From the NCBI RefSeq assembly GCF_000718165.1, contig NZ_JOEY01000002.1, positions 248,001 through 312,000 on the forward strand: a stretch of DNA of 64,000 nucleotides. Reading direction: 5' to 3'. A model generated the notes under the pieces. The model saw only the letters and a list, made by a program, of their open reading frames with translations, was not told the DNA's origin and ran no database searches. Source of the DNA: Streptomyces fulvoviolaceus. GTDB lineage: Bacteria > Actinomycetota > Actinomycetes > Streptomycetales > Streptomycetaceae. A program made the position numbers and the translations under genes. Positions 19,027 to 27,018 of this stretch are shown in pieces. Numbering within the stretch: position 1 is the first letter of the stretch; every line of letters begins with the position of its first letter.

Positions 19027-19521
19027 TCAGCCGGCCCTCACGACCAGCGCCGTGGCCACCGCCATCAGACCCTCGCCCCGCCCGGGAAACCCGAGCCCGT
19101 CCGTCGTGGCGCCGGACACCGACACCGGTGCTCCGGCCGCCTCGGACAGGATCTTCTGGGCCTCGTCCCGGCGCTTGCCGATCTTCGGGCGCGGCCCTAC
19201 GACCTGTACGGCGATGTTCCCGATCCGGAAGCCGGCCTCACGGACGATGCGGGCCGCCTCCGTCAGGAGTACGACTCCCGATGCGCCGGACCATTCCGGC
19301 CGCCCCGTTCCGAAGTGCTGACCGAGGTCACCGAGCCCGGCCGCGGAGAACAGCGCGTTGCACGCGGCGTGCGCGACGACGTCCGCGTCGGAGTGGCCGG
19401 CCAGGCCGGTCCCCTCGCCCTCCCACTTGAGGCCGGCGCACCACAGCTCGCGGCCTTCCTCGAAGGCGTGGATGTCGGTGCCGATGCCGACCTGGGGCAT
19501 CGGAAAGGACTCAGAAGCCAT
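19027..19521 (-). CDS. ispF: 2-C-methyl-D-erythritol 2,4-cyclodiphosphate synthase
   Basis: A 164-residue IspF of the MEP isoprenoid pathway. Metal ligands are visible in GIGTDIHAF (Asp and His) and in the loop [22 protein letters not shown] and the C-terminal [15 protein letters not shown] follow. It cyclises CDP-methylerythritol 2-phosphate as a trimer. The ATG at 19521 overlaps ispD by 11 bp; an internal ATG at 19500 (MPQVGIG) matches the usual family start and may be the true one. It is coupled to ispD. Confidence 0.95.
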   Translation of the reverse strand: MASESFPMPQVGIGTDIHAFEEGRELWCAGLKWEGEGTGLAGHSDADVVAHAACNALFSAAGLGDLGQHFGTGRPEWSGASGVVLLTEAARIVREAGFRIGNIAVQVVGPRPKIGKRRDEAQKILSEAAGAPVSVSGATTDGLGFPGRGEGLMAVATALVVRAG

Positions 19522-20263
19522 CGTTGAGCCTCCGCCTCGCCAGGACCGCCTCCGCGAGGACCAGGTCCAGCGGGCGCGTGACCTTGAAGGCCTCCTCGTG
19601 GCCGGGGACGACCACGACCGTCAGCCCGAGCTGCTCGACCATGCTCGCGTCGTCGGTGACGTCCTCGGTGACGGTCTCGTGGGCGCGGATCAGGGTCGCG
19701 CGGTCGAATCCCTGGGGCGTCTGGACGGCACGAAGGCGGGCCCGCACCGGGGTGGCCACCACCGGCTCCGGCTCCCCCACCGTCGCCGCGGGCTCGACCT
19801 CCTTCACGGTGTCCGCGAGCGGCAGCGCCGGCACCACGGCGGGCGCGCCTTCCCGTACGGCCTCGATGACGGCGTCGACCGTGTCCACCGGGACGAGCGG
19901 CCGGGCCGCGTCATGGACCAGGACGATGTCGTACTCGGGCGGCAGCGCGTCCAGGCCGAGCCGGACGGACTCCTGCCGGGAGTCGCCCCCGGGCACCACA
20001 AGGAAATCCGTCCGCTCGGGCAGCGCGTGCGCGTCGAGGAGCGACTTGACTTCGCCGGCGCCGTCGGGCGGGGCCACGACGACGACCAGGGACACGGCAC
20101 GGGAGGCGGCCATCGCGCGCACCGCGTGGATGAGCATGGGGGTGCCGTTCAGCGCGCGGAGCGCTTTGGGGGCGCCCGGACCGAGGCGTACGCCCCGGCC
20201 GGCGGCCGGAATCACGACCGCCGTACGGGCTTCGGCGGGCGAGGAGCGCGAAACGTCAGACAT
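19511..20263 (-). CDS. ispD: 2-C-methyl-D-erythritol 4-phosphate cytidylyltransferase
   Basis: A 250-residue IspD. It has the CTP-binding [19 protein letters not shown] (residues 16-34), the [10 protein letters not shown] signature, and the later [20 protein letters not shown] (in two parts: [20 protein letters not shown]). It makes CDP-methylerythritol, which IspF uses after one phosphorylation. It overlaps ispF by 11 bp, so the two are cotranscribed. It lies upstream of ispF and downstream of carD on the minus strand, separated from carD by 295 bp. Confidence 0.94.
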   Translation of the reverse strand: MSDVSRSSPAEARTAVVIPAAGRGVRLGPGAPKALRALNGTPMLIHAVRAMAASRAVSLVVVVAPPDGAGEVKSLLDAHALPERTDFLVVPGGDSRQESVRLGLDALPPEYDIVLVHDAARPLVPVDTVDAVIEAVREGAPAVVPALPLADTVKEVEPAATVGEPEPVVATPVRARLRAVQTPQGFDRATLIRAHETVTEDVTDDASMVEQLGLTVVVVPGHEEAFKVTRPLDLVLAEAVLARRRLNDGF

Positions 20264-20558
20264 CGGTTCCTGTCAGGTTTGTGTGCTCGACAGACGTGGG
20301 TATGGCCTGGGGGAGTGCCGGGCGCGAGCCTCGACCGGACCCTTCCGTGACACCGGTCGAGTCAGCTGCCCGGGCCCGGCACGCCCAGTATCGGGGGAAC
20401 CTTCCCCGAGTAGGCATACGGCTGCAGACGTACGTACGACGTCTGCGACACCCGGGCACGAACATGCCGCAGCGCCCGGCGACGGGAAATACGTCATCGG
20501 GCACCGCGGCATTATCAGTGTTCTGAGCTGAGCGGGCCGGCAGCCTGCACAGGGACGC

Positions 20559-21041
20559 TCAGGACGCGAGAACCTCGTCGAGCAGGGCCTCAGCCTTGTC
20601 CTCGTTCGTGTTCTCCGCGAGGGCGAGCTCGCTCACCAGAATCTGGCGGGCCTTGGCGAGCATGCGCTTCTCACCTGCGGAGAGTCCGCGCTCGCGCTCA
20701 CGACGCCACAGGTCGCGCACGACTTCCGCGACCTTGATGACATCGCCGGAGGCGAGCTTCTCCAGGTTTGCCTTGTATCGACGCGACCAGTTCGTGGGCT
20801 CCTCGGCGTACGGCGCGCGCAGCACCTCGAAGACCCGGTCCAGTCCATCCTGACCGACCACATCACGCACGCCGACGAACTCCGCATTGTCCGCTGGCAC
20901 ACGTACCGTCAGATCACCCTGGGCGACCTTCAGCACCAAGTAGGTCTTGTCCACGCCTTTGATCTGGCGAGTTTCGATAGCCTCGATCAGCGCGGCCCCG
21001 TGATGGGGATAGACCACGGTGTCGCCAACCTTGAACGTCAT
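20559..21041 (-). CDS. carD: CarD/CdnL-type RNA polymerase-binding regulator
   Basis: A 160-residue CarD protein. The N-terminal Tudor-like RNAP-interaction domain starts with [21 protein letters not shown] and contacts RNA polymerase beta. The C-terminal helical domain includes [18 protein letters not shown], the part that binds the upstream edge of the -10 element. It stabilises open complexes and is essential in several actinobacteria. The 645-bp upstream region is shared with the divergent lipoprotein gene. Confidence 0.93.
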   Translation of the reverse strand: MTFKVGDTVVYPHHGAALIEAIETRQIKGVDKTYLVLKVAQGDLTVRVPADNAEFVGVRDVVGQDGLDRVFEVLRAPYAEEPTNWSRRYKANLEKLASGDVIKVAEVVRDLWRRERERGLSAGEKRMLAKARQILVSELALAENTNEDKAEALLDEVLAS

Positions 21042-21686
21042 GTGACAGGTACCCCTTCCGTGGCTATCCAGGGTAACACGGAAACGGCGGCTTCTGAATG
21101 GCGTTTTCGCAGGTCAGGGCATATCTCGGGGCTTGACAACAGCAACAGGAACGTGCTTCGAGGGCCTTACGGAAGAAGGTATTCGCAGGTGGGGGCAGCT
21201 GCCCGGGGGAGGTGAAACGCGTACGTTACACACATCCGGAGGCGCCGCCAGGCGGCCTAACGTCCACAAATGTCCGGTTCCAAGTGTGCGACTTCCGCTA
21301 CTCCGTTCGGTGGCCCGAGTCGGGTACGAGACGAATCCGGAATTGATCACGCGGGCGGCCGAGCGGACGGATGGTGATCAATTCCGGGGTTCATGGATTC
21401 CTTCACGGAAAATCCCCGGGGCAGCGTTGGCGGCACTTCAGCAGTAGTTCGGCAGTACTTCAGCACTACTTATGTGAATGCCGGACGAGCGTCGGCGCAA
21501 TGTGACTCGGGAGCCACTTGTGACGGCTGCGGCTACCCCCTGCGGAGGGAAGCTGAGCGAAGAGGAGGGCTCGGGGGGAGGGTCGGGTGCGGCGGCGCGG
21601 GAACGGCTCGGTAACCTAAGGCCGCTGACAGACACTTAGGGCGGCTTTATGAGTCGCCACGCTCAAGTCAAGGAGTTGCCGCCGCC
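21042..21686. other. 645-bp divergent intergenic region (carD / lipoprotein)
   Basis: No convincing gene. It contains a perfect 14-bp inverted repeat (CCGGAATTGATCAC at 21337-21350 with its complement at 21374-21387), and a cluster of AGTA/ACTT repeats at 21433-21472 (ACTTCAGCA twice). Promoters for both flanking genes must lie here, but I cannot assign -10/-35 boxes with confidence. Confidence 0.7.
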
Positions 21687-22331
21687 GTGAGCAGCAGCCT
21701 TCGACGCGGCGCCCTCGCCGCCGCCGCCATCGCGTTCTCGATCGCCTCGCTCGCCGCGTGCGGTGCCGGCAACAACGCCCAGACCCTGGAGGTCAAGCCG
21801 GACAACGCGGCCACCACCGTCGGGGACATCAAGCTCCAGAACGTCGTGGTCATCACCCAGCCCAACGAGGAATCCACGGGCCCTGCGGTGATCTCCGCGA
21901 CCCTCTTCAACAACGGCCCCACCGCCCAGACCCTCGACGCGGTCAGCCTCCCCGGAGGCGCCACCGCCGAGCTCACGCCCGCCAAGGGGAAGGGGAAGCT
22001 GACCATCCCGGCCGGCGGCTCCGTCATCCTCGGCGGCAAGGGCAACGCCTCCGCGGCGCTGGCCGAACTCGGCGAGACCGTCAAGGACGGCAACGCCCAG
22101 AAGGTCACCTTCACCTTCAGCAAGACGGGTGACGTGAGCCTGCGCGCCTTCGTCGTCCCGGCCAAGAACTACTTCGAGAAGTGGGGCCCGACCGAGATCC
22201 CGACGGCGCCGGAGAAGTCGGCCACGCCGACCGACGCCGCGAGCCCGACGGACTCGGCCTCCCCGACCGACGGGGCCACGGCCACCGACGAGGCGTCCGC
22301 GAGCGCCACGGAGTCGGCCGCCGGCCACTGA
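21687..22331 (+). CDS. Secreted lipoprotein, possible metal-chaperone-like fold
   Basis: A 214-residue lipoprotein with GTG start. Signal peptide residues 1-24 end in the lipobox SLAAC with Cys25 as the lipidated residue. The body (35-170) is a beta-rich domain (VGDIKLQNVVVITQ, LFNNGPTAQTLDAVSLPGG, IPAGGSVILGG), resembling the PCuAC/DUF461 copper-chaperone fold but without the His/Met cluster. A Thr/Ala/Ser/Asp-rich tail (about 175-214) follows. Function is unknown. A strong bidirectional terminator separates it from the convergent phoP. Confidence 0.78.
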   Translation: MSSSLRRGALAAAAIAFSIASLAACGAGNNAQTLEVKPDNAATTVGDIKLQNVVVITQPNEESTGPAVISATLFNNGPTAQTLDAVSLPGGATAELTPAKGKGKLTIPAGGSVILGGKGNASAALAELGETVKDGNAQKVTFTFSKTGDVSLRAFVVPAKNYFEKWGPTEIPTAPEKSATPTDAASPTDSASPTDGATATDEASASATESAAGH

Positions 22332-22338
22332 GCAGTCG

Positions 22339-22385
22339 TACGACGAAGGGCGGGACCTCTTGATGAGGTCCCGCCCTTCGTCGTA
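22339..22385. terminator. Bidirectional hairpin between lipoprotein gene and phoP
   Basis: A perfect 21-bp stem (22339-22359 with 22365-22385), loop TTGAT, 8 bp past the lipoprotein stop. It also lies past the stop of the convergent phoP. Confidence 0.92.
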
Positions 22386-22439
22386 GAGCCTGGTGAAGCC
22401 TGTCGAGGCGGTGAAGCCTGTTAAGGCCTGGTAGACGGC

Positions 22440-23120
22440 TTACGGCTCGAACTTGTAGCCCAGGCCCCGCACCGTCACCAGGTACCTGGGTGCCCCCGGG
22501 TCCGGCTCGATCTTGGCGCGGAGGCGCTTGACGTGGACGTCGAGGGTCTTGGTGTCGCCGACGTAGTCGGCGCCCCAGACCCGGTCGATGAGCTGCATGC
22601 GGGTCAGGACGCGGCCTGCGTTGCGCAGGAGCATCTCCAGGAGGTCGAACTCCTTGAGGGGGAGGTCGACCTTGGAGCCGGAGACCGTGACGACGTGGCG
22701 GTCCACGTCCATGCGGACCGGGCCGGCCTCCAGCGCGGCCGGAGTGACCTCCTCGGGCTCGCCGCGGCGGCGCAGGACGGCCCGGATACGGGCGACCAGT
22801 TCGCGGGACGAGAAGGGCTTGGTGACGTAGTCATCGGCTCCTATTTCCAGCCCGACGACCTTGTCGATCTCGCTGTCCTTGGCGGTCACCATGATGACGG
22901 GGACGTTGGAGCGGCCGCGCAGCTGGCGGCACACTTCTGTGCCCGGCAGGCCGGGCAGCATCAGGTCGAGGAGGACGAGGTCGGCGCCGTTGCGCTCGAA
23001 CTCGTCGAGTCCGTCGGGGCCGGTGGTCGCGACGGCGACCTCGAAGCCCTCCTTGCGGAGCATGTACGACAGGGCGTCGGAGAAGGACTCCTCGTCCTCG
23101 ACGACGAGCACTCGGGTCAC
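22440..23120 (-). CDS. phoP: Phosphate-response regulator PhoP
   Basis: A 226-residue OmpR/PhoB-type regulator. The receiver has the acidic pocket VVEDEE (residues 6-11), phosphoacceptor Asp52 (in LLDLMLPG), Thr79 and Lys101 (YVTKPF). The winged-helix domain (about 125-226) includes LTRMQLIDRVWG and VHVKRLRAKIE. It controls phosphate starvation genes and, in Streptomyces, antibiotic production. Its start overlaps the phoR stop by 4 bp (ATGA), so kinase and regulator are translationally coupled. Synteny with phoR and divergent phoU supports the assignment. Confidence 0.95.
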   Translation of the reverse strand: MTRVLVVEDEESFSDALSYMLRKEGFEVAVATTGPDGLDEFERNGADLVLLDLMLPGLPGTEVCRQLRGRSNVPVIMVTAKDSEIDKVVGLEIGADDYVTKPFSSRELVARIRAVLRRRGEPEEVTPAALEAGPVRMDVDRHVVTVSGSKVDLPLKEFDLLEMLLRNAGRVLTRMQLIDRVWGADYVGDTKTLDVHVKRLRAKIEPDPGAPRYLVTVRGLGYKFEP

Positions 23121-24376
23121 GGAAGGACCTCCGGGGAGGGGAGCGGTTCGTATGGCTGGGGGGTGAGGTCGTCGGCCTCGTCATCGAGGTCGTCGAGGTC
23201 CGGGTGCTGGTGTGCACGGTCGCGGGCCGCACCCGCCTCCGGCAGTCGCAGGGTGAAGGTGGAGCCCTGTCCCTCGGAGCTCCACACCGTGACCTCCCCG
23301 CCGTGCGAGGCGGCCACGTGCTTGACGATCGCGAGCCCGAGGCCCGTACCGCCGGTGGCACGGGAGCGGGCGGGGTCGACGCGGTAGAAGCGCTCGAAGA
23401 TGCGCTCCTTGTCCTTGTCGGAGATGCCGATGCCCTGGTCGGTGACGGCCACCTCGATCATGTCGCCGCCGGGCGCGGTCACCCGGCGGGCGGCTATGCC
23501 GACGCGGGTGCGGGCGGGCGAGTAGTTGACGGCGTTCTCGACGAGGTTGCCGAGGGCGGCGGCCAGCTGGCCGCGGTTGCCCCAGACGCTCAGGTCGGCG
23601 GCGCCGCCTGCGGCCATGGTGATCTGCTTGGCGCCGGCCGCGTGCCGGCAGCGGTCGACGGCCTCGGCGACCAGTTCGTCCATGCGGACGGGTTCGGCAT
23701 CCTCCAGGGGATCGTCGTTCTGCACGCGGGAGAGGTCGATGAGCTCCTGGACCAGGCTGGTCAGCCGGGTCGCCTCTATCTGCATGCGTCCGGCGAAACG
23801 CTCCACGGCCTCCGGGTCTTCGGAGGCGTCCATGACGGCCTCCGACAGGAGGGAGAGCGCCCCGACGGGGGTCTTGAGTTCATGGCTGACGTTCGCGACG
23901 AAGTCGCGTCGTACCGCTTCTATCCGACGGGCCTCGGTGAGGTCCTCGACGAGGAGCAGCACCAACCGGGAGCCGAGCGGGGCGACCCGCGCGGAGACGG
24001 CGAGGGCCTCTCCACGTCCGGTCCCGCGCCTCGGCAGGTCCAGCTCGACCTGGCGTATCTCCCCGTCTCTCCTGGTGTCCCGGGCCATCTGCAGCATGGG
24101 CTCCACGGAGAGCTTGCCGCCGCGGACCAGCCCGAGGGCGTACGCGGCGGAGCTTGCCTTGACCACGGCGTCGGCCTCGTCGAGGACGACGGCCGACGAC
24201 CGGAGCACGGAGAGGACGGTGTCCACGCCCGGCGGAAGCACCGGGTCCGTGTGCAGAGAGGTGCGAGTCGGGCGCTTCTGCTCCCGCTCGCTCCAGCGGA
24301 ACGCCAGCATGGCGATGACGCCGGTGAGTACACCGGCGATCGCTGCCGCTGCGGCGACCGCCGCGTTCACGTCCAT
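23117..24376 (-). CDS. phoR: Phosphate-sensor histidine kinase PhoR
   Basis: A 419-residue kinase with a single N-terminal transmembrane segment (residues 5-26), lacking a large extracytoplasmic sensor. A PAS-like region follows (55-145). HisKA contains His165 in VSHELKTPVGALSLL; the ATPase domain has NLVENAVNYSP (N box), DQGIGISDKDKERIF (G1) and GGTGLGLAIVKH (G2). It partners with PhoP. The PHO box at 24450-24493 lies upstream, so it is autoregulated with PhoP. Confidence 0.94.
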   Translation of the reverse strand: MDVNAAVAAAAAIAGVLTGVIAMLAFRWSEREQKRPTRTSLHTDPVLPPGVDTVLSVLRSSAVVLDEADAVVKASSAAYALGLVRGGKLSVEPMLQMARDTRRDGEIRQVELDLPRRGTGRGEALAVSARVAPLGSRLVLLLVEDLTEARRIEAVRRDFVANVSHELKTPVGALSLLSEAVMDASEDPEAVERFAGRMQIEATRLTSLVQELIDLSRVQNDDPLEDAEPVRMDELVAEAVDRCRHAAGAKQITMAAGGAADLSVWGNRGQLAAALGNLVENAVNYSPARTRVGIAARRVTAPGGDMIEVAVTDQGIGISDKDKERIFERFYRVDPARSRATGGTGLGLAIVKHVAASHGGEVTVWSSEGQGSTFTLRLPEAGAARDRAHQHPDLDDLDDEADDLTPQPYEPLPSPEVLP

Positions 24377-24449
24377 GCACCCAGGTTAGGCATGGGTCGG
24401 GCTTCGGCCACAGCCGTCCGAGTGCGAGCTCGAACACTCGTCGCCCAGA

Positions 24450-24493
24450 GTTCACCTTGGAGCCAGTGACGGTTCATTTGGGATGGCTGAAAC
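24450..24493. promoter_or_regulatory. PHO box between phoR and phoU
   Basis: Direct 11-bp units: GTTCACCTTGG (24450-24460), AGCCAGTGACG, GTTCATTTGGG (24472-24482), ATGGCTGAAAC. The two strong units carry GTTCACC/GTTCATT 22 bp apart, matching the Streptomyces PhoP direct-repeat operator, and lie 74 bp upstream of the phoR start and about 130 bp before phoU. Confidence 0.88.
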
Positions 24494-24622
24494 GGACGCG
24501 TACAGGTCGGAACGTGGGAGCGTGGGGTGCGAAGCGCCGATTTCACGGCGGCCGGGCCCCGGTTCTGCCCCTGGCTCTGCCCTGGCTGCCCCTGAAGAAC
24601 ACCGTACGAGAGGGAACCGAAG

Positions 24623-25324
24623 ATGCGGGACGCGTACCACGAGGAACTGGATTCGATCGGCGACGGTCTGGTGGAGATGGCCAGGCTGGTCGGGTCGGCT
24701 ATCGGGCGCGCCACGACGGCCATCCTCGACTCCGACCTGAAACTGGCCGAAAGCGTCATCGAGGCCGACCAGAAGGTGGACGACCTCCAGCACGACCTGG
24801 AGGCCCGGGCCATAGCGCTGCTCGCCCGGCAGCAGCCGGTGGCCACGGATCTCCGTATCGTCGTCACCTCGCTGCGGATGTCGGCCGACCTGGAGCGCTC
24901 GGGCGACCTGGCCCAGCACGTGGCGAAGCTGGCGCGGCTGCGCTTCCCGAATCGTGCGATCCCGCACGACCTGCACGCGACCATCCTGGAGATGGGCCAG
25001 CTCGCGCAGCGCCTGATGGCCAAGGCGGCCGAGGTGATCATCACGAAGGACGTCGACCTCGCCCTCCAGCTGGAGCAGGACGACGACGAGATGGACCTGC
25101 TGCACCGCACGCTCTTCCAGCACCTGATGGACGACCGCTGGAAGCACGGCATCGAGACCGCGGTCGACGTCACCCTGCTGGGCCGCTACTACGAGCGCTT
25201 CGCCGACCACGCCGTGTCGGTCGCCAAGCGCGTGGTGTACCTGGTGACGGGCGAGCACGCGGACGAACTCCAGGCGGACATCCAGCCCGACATCCAGCCG
25301 GCCACGGGGACCGAGGGGGCCTGA
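24623..25324 (+). CDS. phoU: Phosphate signalling protein PhoU
   Basis: A 233-residue all-helical PhoU made of two related three-helix repeats. The first is MRDAYHEELDSIGDGLVEMA to about 110 and the second starts near IPHDLHATILEMGQ. Metal-site acidic clusters are present (EADQKVDDLQHDLE and DDDEMDLLHRTL). It modulates phosphate uptake and signalling through PhoR. It is divergent from phoRP, with the PHO box between. The last 15 residues (QADIQPDIQPATGTEGA) are a low-complexity tail. Confidence 0.93.
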   Translation: MRDAYHEELDSIGDGLVEMARLVGSAIGRATTAILDSDLKLAESVIEADQKVDDLQHDLEARAIALLARQQPVATDLRIVVTSLRMSADLERSGDLAQHVAKLARLRFPNRAIPHDLHATILEMGQLAQRLMAKAAEVIITKDVDLALQLEQDDDEMDLLHRTLFQHLMDDRWKHGIETAVDVTLLGRYYERFADHAVSVAKRVVYLVTGEHADELQADIQPDIQPATGTEGA

Positions 25325-25475
25325 ACCGGCGCCCTGGGGTCTGTTCGGGGCGCGCGCGAGCCACAGTGCGCCGTGGATGCGCCCAGCTTGCGCTGTTGAT
25401 GCGCCCAGCCGGGCGGGCATGGAATGGGCACAGGGTCCGATCCGAGAGTCGGGCCCTCGCCTCGAGGAGGGACTT

Positions 25476-25634
25476 ATGGCCGAATCCCCCAGCACCCCCA
25501 CGCCCGACCCCACCCAGGAACGCCCTACCGAGCAGCCCGCCGAGATCAGGACCCTGACGGTCATCGGCGCGTGCGGCTGCGGTTCGGGGTGTGGGTGCGG
25601 GTGCCAGTCGGGCAATCCGTGCCAGTGCGGCTGA
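25476..25634 (+). CDS. 52-residue cysteine-rich protein, metallothionein-like
   Basis: Tiny protein with strong ribosome site (GAGGAGGG) and ATG at 25476. An acidic Pro/Thr-rich half (AESPSTPTPDPTQERP) precedes a Cys-rich tail, GACGCGSGCGCGCQSGNP then CQCG, with about eight Cys in Gly-rich spacing. The pattern fits metal binding. It is followed by the DUF4242 gene, whose relatives bind nickel, so a metal role is plausible but unproven. Confidence 0.7.
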   Translation: MAESPSTPTPDPTQERPTEQPAEIRTLTVIGACGCGSGCGCGCQSGNPCQCG

Positions 25635-25640
25635 TCAGAC

Positions 25641-25670
25641 AGTTCTTGTACGAGCAGTTCTTGTACGACG
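25641..25670. repeat. Tandem direct repeat of 15 bp
   Basis: AGTTCTTGTACGA occurs twice in a row (25641 onward and 15 bp later), just before the hairpin at 25673. Confidence 0.8.
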
Positions 25671-25672
25671 TT

Positions 25673-25704
25673 GAAGGGCCCCGGTGCTGATGCCGGGGCC
25701 CTTC
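25673..25704. terminator. Hairpin after the Cys-rich mini-gene
   Basis: 12-bp stem GAAGGGCCCCGG/CCGGGGCCCTTC with an 8-nt loop, between the Cys-rich gene and the DUF4242 gene. Confidence 0.78.
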
Positions 25705-25804
25705 GCGTTCATGGCCGGGGGCGGTTGCGGTCGCCCAGGTGGGGCGTGAGGCGCAGCATGGAAGGAGGTACGGAGGAAACCGGAAGGACGGGAGGTGCGA
25801 GACC

Positions 25805-26056
25805 ATGTCTCGTTTCATGGACGTGCACCACGGGATGCAGGGCATCACGGCCGACCAGCTGAAGCAGGCCCACCAGGCCGACCTCGCCATAGAGAAGGAA
25901 GAGGGCGTGCACTTCGAGCGCGCCTGGGCGGACCCGCAGGCCGGGATCATCTACTGCCTCTCCGAGGCCCCCTCGGCCGACGCGGTCCAGCGCATCCACG
26001 AACGCGCGGGCCACAGGGCGGACGAGATCCACGAGGTCCCGCTGACGATCGCGTGA
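25805..26056 (+). CDS. DUF4242 protein, SCO4226-like (nickel-binding family)
   Basis: An 83-residue ferredoxin-like alpha/beta protein beginning SRFMDVHHGMQGITADQL, the family opening. It has DVHHGM near the N-terminus and the acidic/hydrophobic core IYCLSEAPSADAVQRIHERAG. The S. coelicolor homologue SCO4226 was characterised as a nickel-binding protein, from memory. Start ATG 25805 is preceded by GGGAGGTGCGAG. Neighbouring Cys-rich protein supports a metal-related role. Confidence 0.85.
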   Translation: MSRFMDVHHGMQGITADQLKQAHQADLAIEKEEGVHFERAWADPQAGIIYCLSEAPSADAVQRIHERAGHRADEIHEVPLTIA

Positions 26057-26259
26057 CCGGCCTCGTAGTCGGTCCCGCCACCAGGGAAGGTCGGGCGAAG
26101 TGCAGGGGATGGCCTTCGCCCGCCCGCACAACTGACGGGCGCCTACGCGGTGTTGCCTTTTCGGCCGTAAGTGATGGCGGCAGAGCAGCAGTGCGTTTGA
26201 CCGAATCCGGGGCTTTATTTTTATCGCGCCGGGGCACCGATCCGTGGATGATCGGTCGC

Positions 26260-26964
26260 ATGACGAAGGAGGCGGTCCCGGGCGTCGACGACGCCCGCGG
26301 GTGGAACGAGCGTTTGGCATGGGCGTACGGCTTGATCGCACCGGACCCCACCGAACGCACCGTCGCCCTCGCCCGCCTGGACCGTGCCCGCGCGGGAGCC
26401 CAGGCCGCGACCGCCCGCTACAACGAGGTCTGGTACCCCGCAGCCTGGCAGCTCCCGTTCTCGGCCCGGAAGCGGGCAGCCGCGCAAGAGGCCAACACAG
26501 AGGCCGCGAGCCGTTCCCTGCCGGAGGCCCTGTGGGCCAGGCCCCTCCCCTCCGACATCAGCACGTGGCCGGGTCTGCCCTTCGCGGTGCTCTACCTGGA
26601 GTGGGAGGCCCGCTATCCACAGGAGTGGACAGAGCACGCGAAGCTGTGGGGCGTAAAACAGTCCCTGATACGGCAGTTGGCGACCGCCTCCGGTGATCCC
26701 CAGCTGCGAGCGAAGCTCGTCGACCTCGTCGATCTCGTGGTCCAGCGGGCGTATCGCTGCAAGGACCGCGAGTACGTACGCGTGGCCCGCGCCGTGGACG
26801 GCCCCGACCTGCGCGACCGACTCGCCTGGTCCCGGAACTCACAGAACCCGTGGGCACGGCTCCATGCGGGTTACGTGCTCTGGCTCCTCGACCACCCGGA
26901 GATCCCGAACACGCGGCGTGTGTGGAGGACGTGGCTGGCGGATCTGCGGACTCCGGGTGATTGA
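26260..26964 (+). CDS. Conserved hypothetical protein (helical, Trp-rich)
   Basis: A 234-residue protein of unknown function, predominantly helical and with many Trp. Its middle region (ARYNEVWYPAAWQLPFSARKR, in two halves) looks like a structural core. No catalytic motif, signal peptide or membrane helix is seen. In-frame ATG codons at 26248 and 26260 are alternative starts; I chose the second because of the MTKEAVPGVD opening. It lies about 200 bp after the DUF4242 gene and is probably independent of it. Confidence 0.7.
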   Translation: MTKEAVPGVDDARGWNERLAWAYGLIAPDPTERTVALARLDRARAGAQAATARYNEVWYPAAWQLPFSARKRAAAQEANTEAASRSLPEALWARPLPSDISTWPGLPFAVLYLEWEARYPQEWTEHAKLWGVKQSLIRQLATASGDPQLRAKLVDLVDLVVQRAYRCKDREYVRVARAVDGPDLRDRLAWSRNSQNPWARLHAGYVLWLLDHPEIPNTRRVWRTWLADLRTPGD

Positions 26965-27018
26965 GGGCGAGTTGGTCGGGTCAGCGGTGTGCGACACCGG
27001 GACACCGCCTGGGCCGAC

